Notes: generated by a model from the sequence alone, not told the origin. Shown: positions 1-9,112, counted from the stretch's first letter. The stretch is DNA of 53,163 bases from an uncultured Acetatifactor sp. (GCA_910588225.1 CAJUQT010000027.1:1-53163); one strand, 5' to 3'. Translations and numbers: made by a program.

Positions 1-106
1 GCCGTTTTCTGCCACAAGCATGTGCATATTATACCATGTGCACAGCCCGCACATGGTATGGATGGCCATTCGGCCGTTTTCTGCCACGAGTATGTGCATA
101 TTATAC
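1..106 (-). repeat. 72-bp tandem repeat array, partial at window edge
   Basis: The segment starting GCCGTTTTCTGCCAC occurs at 1 and again at 73, giving a 72-bp period. The second copy runs out at about 106. Read on the minus strand it is the same unit as the array at 15841-16064. A 10-bp inverted repeat, TACCATGTGC with GCACATGGTA around a 7-nt loop, lies between the two copies. The array continues beyond the left edge, so its full copy number is not known. Confidence 0.85.
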
Positions 107-358
107 TGTATTTTGCCGCAAAAATCCATGCCCAAAATGCAGATAAGAGATTTCGCCGGAAAAAAGGGTCCCAACAGCGGACCTTTGCCGAATAAAACCA
201 TTGCTTTCCCGGGCAGTATCGTATAAAATTAATTTATAAAAAAGTACTGTTGAAGCAGGAAGAACTGGAAACAGTAACAGTCCGAACAGTACCGGAAATA
301 TATCCATAGGCAGGTGCACTTGAGGACTGTTACGAAACTGGAATAGGAGGGCAAAAGG

Positions 359-1960
359 ATGAAGCTGATTTTTGTCGGTGCGGATCATGAGGTGACGGGA
401 AGCTGTCATTATCTGGAGGCGGCAGGAAAACACATGTTAGTGGATTGCGGTATGGAGCAGGGCGTGAATGTCTTCGAGAATGTGCCTCTCCCGGTGGATG
501 AATCGCTGATTGACTATGTATTTCTGACTCATGCACATATTGACCACACGGGATTGCTGCCGCTTTTGTATGCGAAGGGATTCCGGGGGCAGGTGTATGC
601 CACGGATGCCACGGCGGATTTGTGCAGCATTATGCTTCGTGACTGTGCGCACATTCAGATGATGGAAGCTGAGTGGAAGAACAGGAAGGCGAAGAGAAGC
701 GAGTCCCTCACCGCTGCGGAACCCATGTATACTATGGAGGATGCGGAAGGTGTGATTAAGAGACTGGTTCCCTGTCATTACAATATGGAAGTGAAAGTAT
801 GTGAAGGTGTGACCATTCGCTTTACGGATATCGGCCATCTGTTGGGCTCTTCCAGTATAGAGGTATGGCTGACAGAGGAAAACGAGACGAAGAAAATCGT
901 TTTTTCAGGAGACATCGGCAATAAAAATCAGCCTCTGCTGCACAGCCCTGTCTGTACGAAGGAAGCGGATTATGTGGTCATGGAATCTACTTACGGAGAT
1001 CGGCTGCACGGAGCGGAGCGGCCGGATTATGTACATGAGCTGGCCGCTATTCTAAAGGAAACCTTTGACAGAGGCGGCAATGTGGTGATTCCCTCCTTTG
1101 CGGTGGGCCGCACGCAGGAACTGCTCTTTTTCCTGCGGAAGATTAAGGCCCAGCGGCTGGTGAAGGGACATGAGAATTTTCCGGTGTATGTGGACAGTCC
1201 TCTGGCGGTGGAGGCTACGGGAATTTTCCAGGACAATCGCATGGAATGCTTCGCCGGAGAGGCACTTTATCTGGTTCAGGCGGGAATTAATCCCATTTCC
1301 TTCCCAGGCTTAAAGCTTGCCATCACCAGCGAGGAATCCAGGGAAATCAATTTTAACGAGACACCGAAGGTCATTATCTCCGCTTCCGGAATGTGCGATG
1401 CCGGACGTATCAGGCATCATTTGAAGCATAATCTCTGGAGACCGGAGTGTACCATTCTGTTTGTGGGCTATCAGGCGGTGGGAACACTGGGCAGACTGCT
1501 TGTGGACGGAGTCGATGAGGTAAAGCTTTTCGGTGAGTCCATTCAGGTGCGTGCCGAGATTAAAAAGCTGGTGGGCATGAGCGGCCATGCGGACAAGAAC
1601 GGCCTGATTGAATGGCTCTGCGGCTTCGAGGAGAAGCCGGAAAAGGTATTCGTGGTACATGGTGAGGACAGCGTATGTGCCGGATTTGCAGAATGCCTGA
1701 AAATAGAGTACGGCCAGAATACCTACGCGCCGTACAGTGGAACCGTTTTTGACCTGCTCTCCGGTAAGCTGGAATACGAGGCAAGGCCCGTTCCGGTAAA
1801 GAAGAAGGCGAAGAGTGTCGTTTCCACTGTCTATGCCAGATTGCTTGCCGCTGCCCAGAGGCTGCTTAACATGGTCAAGGGAATCGACGGCATGCCGAAT
1901 AAGGACATGGCAAAATTTGCCGACCAGATTAATTCGCTCTGTGATAAGTGGGAGCTGTAA
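359..1960 (+). CDS. MBL-fold metallo-hydrolase with beta-CASP and RMMBL domains
   Basis: This 533-residue protein is a metallo-beta-lactamase-fold hydrolase of the RNA-processing beta-CASP group (CPSF-73/YSH1-like). The zinc motif HAHIDH lies near residue 57, and further metal ligands are in the GDIGN stretch near residue 185. The beta-CASP region contains PSFAVGRTQE. The C-terminal RMMBL motifs GMSGHAD and VHGE are both present. Start: AGGAGG lies ten bases before the ATG. The family acts as endo- or exoribonucleases in the cytoplasm; the exact substrate here is inferred only. The gene is followed after 61 bp by folA in the same direction. The last 60 residues are a helical extension beyond the RMMBL domain. 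Confidence 0.88.
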   Translation: MKLIFVGADHEVTGSCHYLEAAGKHMLVDCGMEQGVNVFENVPLPVDESLIDYVFLTHAHIDHTGLLPLLYAKGFRGQVYATDATADLCSIMLRDCAHIQMMEAEWKNRKAKRSESLTAAEPMYTMEDAEGVIKRLVPCHYNMEVKVCEGVTIRFTDIGHLLGSSSIEVWLTEENETKKIVFSGDIGNKNQPLLHSPVCTKEADYVVMESTYGDRLHGAERPDYVHELAAILKETFDRGGNVVIPSFAVGRTQELLFFLRKIKAQRLVKGHENFPVYVDSPLAVEATGIFQDNRMECFAGEALYLVQAGINPISFPGLKLAITSEESREINFNETPKVIISASGMCDAGRIRHHLKHNLWRPECTILFVGYQAVGTLGRLLVDGVDEVKLFGESIQVRAEIKKLVGMSGHADKNGLIEWLCGFEEKPEKVFVVHGEDSVCAGFAECLKIEYGQNTYAPYSGTVFDLLSGKLEYEARPVPVKKKAKSVVSTVYARLLAAAQRLLNMVKGIDGMPNKDMAKFADQINSLCDKWEL

Positions 1961-2021
1961 CAGCTGGCTTAAGTCGGGAGCCGCAAAGAAAAACGAGTAC
2001 CTGGGGAGGGAGAACCTATTT

Positions 2022-2513
2022 ATGAATATCATAGCCGCAGCAGATAGAAACTGGGCAATCGGCAGAAAAGGCCGTCTGCTTGTCAGTATACCCAATGACC
2101 ATAAATTTTTCCGGGAAGAGACCACAGGGAAAGTCGTTGTCTTCGGGCGAAAGACCTTGCAGACCTTTCCGCAGGGTATGCCTCTGCAGGGCAGGACGAA
2201 TATTGTTCTTTCCAGAGATGCGGCCTTTCAGGTAAAAGGAGCAGTGACGGTTCATTCTCTGGAGGAGCTGAGGCGGGTGCTGGAGCCTTATCCGACACAG
2301 AATGTTTATTGTATTGGCGGCGAGAACATTTACCGCCAGCTCCTGCCCTGGTGTGATACGGCCCATATTACCAAAATAGATCATATTTATGAGGCAGACG
2401 CATATTTTCCCAATCTGGACCGGGATTCAGACTGGGAAATCACTGGGGAGAGCGACGAACAGACTTATTTTGACATTTCCTATACCTTTTTTCGTTATGA
2501 GAGAAGAAAATAA
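2022..2513 (+). CDS. folA: Dihydrofolate reductase
   Basis: This enzyme reduces dihydrofolate to tetrahydrofolate with NADPH, feeding thymidylate, purine and methionine synthesis. At 163 residues it has the usual bacterial DHFR length. The N-terminus MNIIAAADRNWAIGRKG is the classic first strand plus the Met20-loop region. The active-site Asp is in IPNDHKFF, the NADPH-binding segment is VVFGRKTL, and a second conserved glycine pair is in IGGENIY. The ATG at 2022 is chosen because the protein family begins there and GGGAGGGAG precedes it; the reading frame stays open further upstream but that part overlaps the previous gene. The usual LPW motif is replaced by LLVSIP, a modest divergence. Confidence 0.93.
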   Translation: MNIIAAADRNWAIGRKGRLLVSIPNDHKFFREETTGKVVVFGRKTLQTFPQGMPLQGRTNIVLSRDAAFQVKGAVTVHSLEELRRVLEPYPTQNVYCIGGENIYRQLLPWCDTAHITKIDHIYEADAYFPNLDRDSDWEITGESDEQTYFDISYTFFRYERRK

Positions 2514-2648
2514 AAGTGGATATATTGACTTTTTGTGGGAAAAGGATAATAATGTTATAAACTCTCATGGAATGCCGGATGCATGGAGGGCCATAAGGGA
2601 AAATGGGAAGCTGCTTTTACAATAACTGGAGGAAAGAAGGGAACGGCA

Positions 2649-3674
2649 ATGGAGAAGAAAAGTATAGACTGGGGCAATATCGGTTTCGGATATATGCAGA
2701 CGGACAGGCGATATGTTTCATTTTTTAAGGACGGAGCATGGGATGACGGCGTGCTGACAGAAGATGCCAATATAGTTCTGAATGAGTGTGCGGGAGTGTT
2801 GCAGTATGCGCAGACCATATTTGAGGGATTAAAGGCTTATACTACCGAGGATGGGCATATTGTGGCGTTTCGGCCGGATTTAAATGCCGAGAGAATGGAA
2901 GCCTCTGCAAAACGTCTTGAGATGCCGGTGTTTCCGAAGGAACGTTTTGTGGAGGCCGTGACGAAGGTGGTGGAGGCGAATGCCGCGTATGTGCCGCCTT
3001 ACGGCAGCGGAGCGACATTGTATATCCGTCCGTATATGTTCGGATTCAATCCGGTTATCGGCGTAAAGCCTGCGGATGTGTACCAGTTCAGAATTTTCTG
3101 TACTCCAGTGGGACCTTATTTCAAGGGCGGAGTAAAGCCGCTCACTATCCGTGTCAGTGATTTCGACCGGGCGGCGCCTCACGGAACGGGAAATATCAAG
3201 GCAGGTCTGAACTATGCCATGAGTCTGCATGCCATTGTGACAGCCCACGAAGAAGGCTATGACGAGAACATGTATCTTGATCCCGGCACGCGCATGAAGG
3301 TGGAGGAGACAGGAGGTGCAAATTTCCTGTTTGTGACCGGGGACGGCAAGGTGGTTACACCCAAATCGGACAGCATTCTGCCTTCTATCACCAGACGATC
3401 TCTTGTGCATGTGGCGAAGGAATATCTGGGACTGGAAGTGGAAGAGAGAGAAGTATATCTGGAAGAGGTAAAGGATTTTGCGGAGTGCGGTCTCTGCGGT
3501 ACCGCGGCAGTGATTTCTCCTGTGGGGAAAATTGTCGATCACGGCAAAGAGATATGCCTTCCCAGCGGAATGACGCAGATGGGGCCTGTTACGAAGAAGC
3601 TTTACGACACCCTGACCGGAATTCAGATGGGCAGAATCGAAGCCCCAGAAGGCTGGATTCATGTGATTCAGTGA
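2649..3674 (+). CDS. ilvE: Branched-chain amino acid aminotransferase
   Basis: A PLP fold-type IV aminotransferase of 341 residues that interconverts leucine, isoleucine and valine with their 2-oxo acids. The PLP lysine is probably the one in TGNIKAGLNYA; EETGGANFLF and the C-terminal CGTAAVISP phosphate-binding segment are typical of IlvE. The start at 2649 is supported by GGAGGAAAG ten to twenty bases upstream. A TTGACT box at 2525-2530 could be a -35 element, but no convincing -10 follows at normal spacing. The gene stands alone between folA and a foldase lipoprotein. It is close in type to the longer IlvE class (about 340-360 residues) common in Firmicutes. Confidence 0.93.
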   Translation: MEKKSIDWGNIGFGYMQTDRRYVSFFKDGAWDDGVLTEDANIVLNECAGVLQYAQTIFEGLKAYTTEDGHIVAFRPDLNAERMEASAKRLEMPVFPKERFVEAVTKVVEANAAYVPPYGSGATLYIRPYMFGFNPVIGVKPADVYQFRIFCTPVGPYFKGGVKPLTIRVSDFDRAAPHGTGNIKAGLNYAMSLHAIVTAHEEGYDENMYLDPGTRMKVEETGGANFLFVTGDGKVVTPKSDSILPSITRRSLVHVAKEYLGLEVEEREVYLEEVKDFAECGLCGTAAVISPVGKIVDHGKEICLPSGMTQMGPVTKKLYDTLTGIQMGRIEAPEGWIHVIQ

Positions 3675-3895
3675 AGCTTTGTCTCGAAGGAAAGCGAACG
3701 ATACTGTCAGGTTGAAAGTGAAATTTTAAAAGAGGAATCGATATGTGTGCTGAAATGCCCATGTTCTGTACGAAATTCTTTCTTCTGCGGAGGTGAGATG
3801 AAAGATGTATGGGACATGGGCAGATTTATCTGAATGGATGCGGAAATCTGTTAATTACTGCACAAATAATTCACAGGCTGCAGAAAGGCGTGAGT

Positions 3896-4960
3896 ATGAA
3901 TAGAAAGCTTTTAAATCTTTGTAAAAAATGCGGATGCATATTCCTTGTGCTGGCGCTGCTGACTGCCTGTGGAAAGGATAGCAGCGGGGCAAAGGTGGTC
4001 TTTACCACTGGACTGGGAAAGGATGATGTGTTCCGCATTGGGGATGCGGTCTGTACCAGACCGGAGCTGATGGTCTATCTGACCAACACACAAAATCAGT
4101 ACGAAAGTGTATATGGACCTGAGGTATGGAAGGTCTCTCTGGACGGGGTCACCCTGGAAGAGAATGTAAAGGAGACAGTGCTGGCTAAAACGGCCCAGAT
4201 TAAGACCATGTATCTGTTGGCGGGAGAACGGGAATTGGAACTGGATGAGACAGAAAACAGACAGGTAGAACAGGCAGCAGACGAGTATTTCGATTCTCTG
4301 AGCGAGAAGGAACAGGAACTCATGGGCGTGAATGCAGATATAATAGAAAAGCTTTACAGAGAATATGCCCTTGCAGACAAAGTATATCATTATATCATTC
4401 AGGATGTCAATCCGGAAATCAGTGATGACGAGGCACGCACCATCACGGTACAGCAGATTCTGTTTCGCACTTATACCGTTGACGGCGCCGGGAACAGAGT
4501 TGATTATTCCGATGAAGTGAAACGGACGGTCTATGATAAGGCCATGGAAGTGTACCGGGAAGCTCAGGGTGAGGAAGCCGATTTTGTGGAGCTTGCATCC
4601 CGCTACAGCGAAGATGCTTCAATTACGCTTTCCTTCGGCAAGGGAGAGACGGAGGCTGATTTTGAGGAGTCGGCTTTTTCACTTGAAACAGGACAAATCA
4701 GTGAGGTAATTGAGACCACAGAGGGGTATCATATTATCAAATGTGTCAGTACCTTTGACAGAGAGCAGACGGATTTGAATAAGCTTGCTATTGTGGAAGA
4801 ACGGAGAAGAGAGGTGTTCGGACAGGAATACGATGCTTTTGTGGAGACACTGGCCCGCCAGCTGAATGCAAAGCTGTGGGAAGAAATGGCTCTGCTGCAT
4901 GACGATCAGGTAACTACCGCGGATTTCTTTGATATTTATGCGAAATATTTTCCGGAATAG
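3896..4960 (+). CDS. PpiC-type peptidyl-prolyl isomerase lipoprotein (PrsA/SurA-like)
   Basis: A 354-residue predicted lipoprotein. The N-terminal signal peptide ends in the lipobox LLTAC near residue 23, so it should be lipid-anchored outside the membrane. A helical SurA_N-like segment follows (about residues 60-180). Then comes a PpiC rotamase domain (about 200-300) with the typical stretches ASRYSEDAS, FGKGETE, ESAF and TEGYHIIK. Family members help secreted proteins fold after export. The ATG at 3896 is preferred because it places a proper signal peptide at the N-terminus; the frame is open upstream but that extension is not signal-like. Two very short reading frames with good ribosome sites lie just upstream (3743-3833). 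Confidence 0.82.
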   Translation: MNRKLLNLCKKCGCIFLVLALLTACGKDSSGAKVVFTTGLGKDDVFRIGDAVCTRPELMVYLTNTQNQYESVYGPEVWKVSLDGVTLEENVKETVLAKTAQIKTMYLLAGERELELDETENRQVEQAADEYFDSLSEKEQELMGVNADIIEKLYREYALADKVYHYIIQDVNPEISDDEARTITVQQILFRTYTVDGAGNRVDYSDEVKRTVYDKAMEVYREAQGEEADFVELASRYSEDASITLSFGKGETEADFEESAFSLETGQISEVIETTEGYHIIKCVSTFDREQTDLNKLAIVEERRREVFGQEYDAFVETLARQLNAKLWEEMALLHDDQVTTADFFDIYAKYFPE

Positions 4961-5054
4961 AAATTTCGAGGGTGCTTGCCTTCTATTCCGAAGTAGTTTA
5001 GAAAAATTTTAGAAAGCGGAAAAAGCTTGTTTTCTGGGCTTTTTCATACAATTA

Positions 5055-5081
5055 TTAGCACTCGATTAAAATGAGTGCTAA
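5055..5081 (+). promoter_or_regulatory. CIRCE operator (HrcA site) of htpG
   Basis: Perfect CIRCE inverted repeat TTAGCACTC-N9-GAGTGCTAA. The same arms occur before groES at 11476. HrcA represses heat-shock operons through this element. It lies directly upstream of the -35 box of the htpG promoter. Confidence 0.95.
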
Positions 5082-5088
5082 TTTTGCC

Positions 5089-5117
5089 TTGACTTTTGCA
5101 TAAGTCGGTTTTAAACT
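5089..5117 (+). promoter_or_regulatory. Sigma-A type promoter of htpG
   Basis: TTGACT at 5089-5094 and TAAACT at 5112-5117 are separated by 17 bp. Eight bases separate the end of CIRCE from the -35 box, so HrcA bound there should hinder polymerase. The leader to the htpG ATG would be about 95 nt. Confidence 0.7.
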
Positions 5118-5218
5118 ATGTTTCAGAGTGAAGCGACCAGGTTTTGGCGCAGCTGCTCCTGCAGAGAGCAGAATCGTTATGATTGTTTCAGAAATTATAC
5201 AGAAAGGGATTTTGAAAA

Positions 5219-7363
5219 ATGGCGAAGAGCGGTAATTTATCTATCAACAGTGAAAACATTTTTCCGATTATCAAAAAGTGGCTGTATTCCGACCACGATA
5301 TCTTTTACAGGGAGCTGATTTCCAACGGCTGTGATGCGGTGACAAAGCTGAAGAAGCTGGATATGATGGGGGAATACACGCTGCCGGAAGGGTATAAGGC
5401 CCGGATAGATGTGGTGGTGAATCCGGAAAAGAAGACTTTGACTGTCACGGATAATGGTCTGGGAATGACCGCGGACGAAGTGGAAGAGTATATCAATCAG
5501 ATTGCTTTCTCTGGTGCGACAGATTTCATCGAGAAATATAAGGACAAGAGTAATGCGGATCAGATTATCGGACATTTCGGGCTGGGATTTTATTCTGCAT
5601 TTATGGTGGCGGACGAAGTGCATATCGATACGCTTTCTTATAAAGAAGGCGCGAAGGCGGTTCACTGGGAATGCGACGGCGGAACCGAGTATACTATGGA
5701 AGAAGGGGACAGAACTGAGGTAGGTACTTCTATTACATTGTTCCTGAACGAGGACTGCCTGGAGTTCTGTAATGAATACAAGGCCCGGGAGGTTGTGAAG
5801 AAGTACTGTTCCTTCATGCCCACGGAGATTTATCTCTCCAAAGCCAATACTACAGAGACGCAAATCATCAAAGAAGACGAGAAGCTTGCGGATGATGAAG
5901 TCCTTGAGGTAATTCAGTCTGAGAAAAAGGAAGAAAAGAAAGAGGAAAAGGCAGATTCCGAAGATACGGGTGCGGAGGATAAAGAGGAAGAAGAGCCGGA
6001 GCCGGTTAAGCTGAAGATTAAGAAGCGCCCCGAGCTGATCAATGAGACTACGCCTCTCTGGACAAAGCACACCAACGACTGTACCAAAGAGGAATATCTG
6101 GAATTTTACCGCAAGGTGTTCCATGATTATAAGGAGCCTCTGTTCTGGATTCATCTGAACATGGATTATCCTTTTAACCTGAAGGGAATTCTGTATTTCC
6201 CGAAGATTAACATGGAGTATGAGTCCATTGAGGGGACCATCAAATTATACAATAATCAGGTGTTCATTGCGGATAACATCAAGGAAGTTATTCCGGAATT
6301 TCTGATGCTGCTGAAAGGTGTCATCGATTGTCCGGACCTGCCTTTGAACGTATCCAGAAGTGCTCTGCAGAATGATGGCTTCGTGAAGAAGATTTCCGAG
6401 TATATTTCAAAGAAGGTAGCGGACAAGCTTTCGGGAATGTGCAAGACGGAAAAAGAGGAATACGAAAAATATTGGGATGACATCAGTCCCTTTATCAAAT
6501 TCGGCTGCCTGAAGGATGACAAATTCTGCGAGAGAATGAATGATTATATTCTGTTCAAGAATCTGGACGGAAAATATATGACTCTGCCGGAGTGTCTGGA
6601 AGTGAAGCCTTTGGGTGATGGGGAGGAAGATGCCGATACGACGGAGGAGAAGGAAACTTCCGGAAGCGCCGTAGATGAAAACGGAGAGAAGGTGGAAGCC
6701 GAAGTCGTCACCGACGAAGAAGCCGAAGACACGGCCGAGGAGGAGAAAAAAGAGAAGACCATTTATTATGTGACAGACGAACAGCAGCAGGGCCAGTATA
6801 TCAGGATGTTCCGGGATAACGGAATGGATGCGGTCATTCTGACGCACAATATTGATCAGCCCTTCATTCAACAGCTGGAGTCGAAGAACGAGGGCGTGAA
6901 ATTCCAGAGAATTGATGCGGATGTAACAGATGTGCTGAAGTCCGAGACTTCTGAGGAAGCAGAAAAGGAGCTGGAAGAAGAGGCAAAAGCGCTGGGTGAG
7001 ATCATGAAGAAGGTCCTGAACAACGATAAGCTCACTGTCAAGGTGGAGAAGCTGAAGGATGAGAAGATTTCTTCCATGATTACCCTGTCTGAGGAATCCA
7101 GGCGTATGCAGGACATGATGAAGATGTATTCCATGCCCGGTATGGACATGGGCGGCTTCGGCAGCGAGGGCGAGACGTTGATTCTCAATGCGAACCACCC
7201 GCTGGTACAGTATGTCAATGAGCATCAGGAAGGCGAGAATGTGGACATGATCTGTCAGCAGCTCTATGATCTGGCAAAGATTCAACATGCCCCCCTTGCA
7301 CCGGAGGCCATGACAAAGTTCATTGCCAGAAGCAATGATATCATGATGATGTTGGCGAAATAA
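5219..7363 (+). CDS. htpG: Molecular chaperone HtpG (Hsp90)
   Basis: An ATP-dependent Hsp90-family chaperone of 714 residues. The GHKL ATPase domain is at the N-terminus, with ELISNGCDA (Asn/Asp for Mg-ATP), DNGLGM and GHFGLGFYS. The middle domain includes PLNVSRSALQ. The C-terminal dimerisation domain follows. It is longer than typical bacterial HtpG (about 620-640) because of two acidic, low-complexity inserts. One is near residues 233-261 at the N-domain/middle-domain junction, resembling the charged linker of eukaryotic Hsp90. The other is near 464-514 inside the middle domain. A CIRCE and a promoter lie upstream, which predicts HrcA control; in Bacillus subtilis htpG is not a CIRCE gene. 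A strong terminator follows. Confidence 0.95.
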   Translation: MAKSGNLSINSENIFPIIKKWLYSDHDIFYRELISNGCDAVTKLKKLDMMGEYTLPEGYKARIDVVVNPEKKTLTVTDNGLGMTADEVEEYINQIAFSGATDFIEKYKDKSNADQIIGHFGLGFYSAFMVADEVHIDTLSYKEGAKAVHWECDGGTEYTMEEGDRTEVGTSITLFLNEDCLEFCNEYKAREVVKKYCSFMPTEIYLSKANTTETQIIKEDEKLADDEVLEVIQSEKKEEKKEEKADSEDTGAEDKEEEEPEPVKLKIKKRPELINETTPLWTKHTNDCTKEEYLEFYRKVFHDYKEPLFWIHLNMDYPFNLKGILYFPKINMEYESIEGTIKLYNNQVFIADNIKEVIPEFLMLLKGVIDCPDLPLNVSRSALQNDGFVKKISEYISKKVADKLSGMCKTEKEEYEKYWDDISPFIKFGCLKDDKFCERMNDYILFKNLDGKYMTLPECLEVKPLGDGEEDADTTEEKETSGSAVDENGEKVEAEVVTDEEAEDTAEEEKKEKTIYYVTDEQQQGQYIRMFRDNGMDAVILTHNIDQPFIQQLESKNEGVKFQRIDADVTDVLKSETSEEAEKELEEEAKALGEIMKKVLNNDKLTVKVEKLKDEKISSMITLSEESRRMQDMMKMYSMPGMDMGGFGSEGETLILNANHPLVQYVNEHQEGENVDMICQQLYDLAKIQHAPLAPEAMTKFIARSNDIMMMLAK

Positions 7364-7392
7364 AGAAAGGGAAATACTATATTCGACACAGG

Positions 7393-7434
7393 AACGGGAA
7401 AAGGATGCCGCTGAGGAGCCTTTTCCCGTTTTTT
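7393..7434 (+). terminator. Intrinsic terminator after htpG
   Basis: A 12-bp perfect stem, AACGGGAAAAGG with CCTTTTCCCGTT, around a 14-nt loop, followed by TTTT. Confidence 0.9.
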
Positions 7435-7636
7435 ACATTATGTGGTGTGCCCAGTCAGGGGTGCGGTGTTTAATGGGTGGAATTCCCGTCTGCCAGGGTG
7501 CCGGCCATACCGGCAGCGAATCCTGAGTGCTTCTTAGGGATAAAGAGCGCTAAGCTCAGACAGAGAGGCAGCAGGACGGGAACGCCTACAGTCCGTCATT
7601 AAAATGAAAAGGGCAGGCTGACATGCCGGTGCCGCA

Positions 7637-8917
7637 TTATCCAGGTTCTGAAATCCGAGTCACACCCACATAAATTTCCGATATTTCATACCAGGTGGGA
7701 TAGTCTGTGACGCCGGTCTGAGGCAGATTGAAGATACCCTGGAAGGTACGTACTGCCTCCGCTGTGGCGGAACCATAGATGCCGTCTGCTGTTATCCTGG
7801 GAATGGCGGGGTAATTTCTGGCAATTCGATTCAGCTGAGTCTGGAGCTGCCGAACTTTCTCTCCTGAAGAACCTATGCCCAGATCATAGCCGGGCCAGGA
7901 GGAAGGAACGCCTGAGATGATATCCGCGGTGTTGATATACATATCATTCCCGTAATAATACCGTATGATTTCAATAGCGGAGTACCCCTCGCCGGCCAGG
8001 TACATGGACCCCCACTGGCTTAACCCGGAACAGGTCACTCTTTTTCCGTCACAGTAGGAAGTAAAGATGGGCTGGCGTACTCCGGGCCTGGACAGATAAT
8101 TGGCAAAAACCGTATCTACAAGGTAATCAATATTCTCGAAAATATTCCTTCCGTATACCCATTTTTGATCATAGGCCGTGGAGGAGGTGATGGTAAAGTT
8201 ATATCCCTGATTCCGATACCACTCGGTGTACACTCTGTTCAGAGTAAAAGACATAATCACCAGAATATTGGCATAAATCGCGTTTTCCGGCCAGGTGGAA
8301 TAAATTTCACAGGAGGCTACATTTTTGATATAGTCTTTATAACGCACCCAGTAATTTGGGGCGGTGGGATCGCTGGGAACGCCGTCGTGCACGATGATAT
8401 ATTCCGGAATGACCACCCGGCTCAGGACGATTTCACCGGTCTCGGCCATGGGCTTGATTTCTTCTTCGGGTATTTTTGGGGGGAAATCTCCAAATAAGGT
8501 ATGAGCCGGTATAATAACCACCTTTTCGTCTTCTTCCGAGGCGGCCAGCGGATTCATCCGGACAGGCTGCAGGGAAAGCTCATTTGCGAAGATTTCAGAA
8601 CCGGAGACCAGGACCGGTTCATATCCTTCGGCTGTGACTTCAATATTATACTCAGAATAGGGCTGTTGTTCGTTTTCCGGCTGCAGCGACAGGTCCAGAG
8701 GAGGTGCCGGGAGCTGGACGACGGGAGTCTGACCGGAGCTGTCGGTGGTGAGCACATCCAGAGGAGAGCCGGGGTCACCTGTGTAAGATATGGTGACGGA
8801 AGCATTCTCCACGGGAACCATTCCAATGGAGGAAACTACGCTGATTCGAATAGAACCGGTATAGGATATGGATTCGCTTTCTTCGTTTGGCATTTCTGTT
8901 AAATTGGTATCAGGCAT
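7637..8917 (-). CDS. SleC-like spore cortex-lytic protein (SpoIID-like plus peptidoglycan-binding domain)
   Basis: A 426-residue protein with three parts. The N-terminal third contains a beta-rich carboxypeptidase-regulatory-like segment and a Pro/Glu-rich stretch. The middle (about 165-340) resembles the SpoIID/LytB lytic transglycosylase fold: VASCEIYSTWP followed by a helix, and CSGLSQWGSMYLAGEGYS ending in IIRYYYG. The C-terminus (about 345-420) is a PG_binding_1 domain with LGIGSSGEKVRQLQTQLN and DGIYGSATAEAV. This order matches clostridial SleC, which degrades spore cortex during germination. No obvious signal peptide is seen. An AAGGA ribosome site precedes the ATG. It is divergent from the AraC gene. 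The family match is by motif only; another SpoIID-like wall enzyme remains possible. Confidence 0.72.
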   Translation of the reverse strand: MPDTNLTEMPNEESESISYTGSIRISVVSSIGMVPVENASVTISYTGDPGSPLDVLTTDSSGQTPVVQLPAPPLDLSLQPENEQQPYSEYNIEVTAEGYEPVLVSGSEIFANELSLQPVRMNPLAASEEDEKVVIIPAHTLFGDFPPKIPEEEIKPMAETGEIVLSRVVIPEYIIVHDGVPSDPTAPNYWVRYKDYIKNVASCEIYSTWPENAIYANILVIMSFTLNRVYTEWYRNQGYNFTITSSTAYDQKWVYGRNIFENIDYLVDTVFANYLSRPGVRQPIFTSYCDGKRVTCSGLSQWGSMYLAGEGYSAIEIIRYYYGNDMYINTADIISGVPSSWPGYDLGIGSSGEKVRQLQTQLNRIARNYPAIPRITADGIYGSATAEAVRTFQGIFNLPQTGVTDYPTWYEISEIYVGVTRISEPG

Positions 8918-9006
8918 AATGTCCTTATGCGCCGGAGGGCGCGGATATATAGAGTTATGCTATTATATGCAGCAGGCTGGAAAAGGTTACAGGGAAACTT
9001 CGGGTA

Positions 9007-9053
9007 TAGTCACTAAAGGTCTCTGTACGAGGCACTGCCCTTTAGTCACTAAA
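9007..9053 (+). promoter_or_regulatory. Paired palindromic sites TAGTCACTA upstream of the AraC gene
   Basis: The 11-mer TAGTCACTAAA occurs at 9007-9017 and again at 9043-9053, 36 bp apart in the same orientation. The first nine bases form a perfect palindrome (TAGT-C-ACTA). The sites lie 31 bp and more upstream of the candidate -35 box of the regulator gene and between two divergent genes, as expected for regulator binding sites. Which protein binds them is unknown. Confidence 0.5.
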
Positions 9054-9083
9054 CGCGAATTACTGCCAATTTTGAAAATATGT

Positions 9084-9112
9084 TTTACTTTTAGGAAGAA
9101 AACAGGTAAAAT
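9084..9112 (+). promoter_or_regulatory. Candidate sigma-A promoter of the AraC regulator
   Basis: TTTACT at 9084-9089 and TAAAAT at 9107-9112 with a 17-bp spacer, giving a short leader of about 20 nt before the ATG at 9138. Confidence 0.55.
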
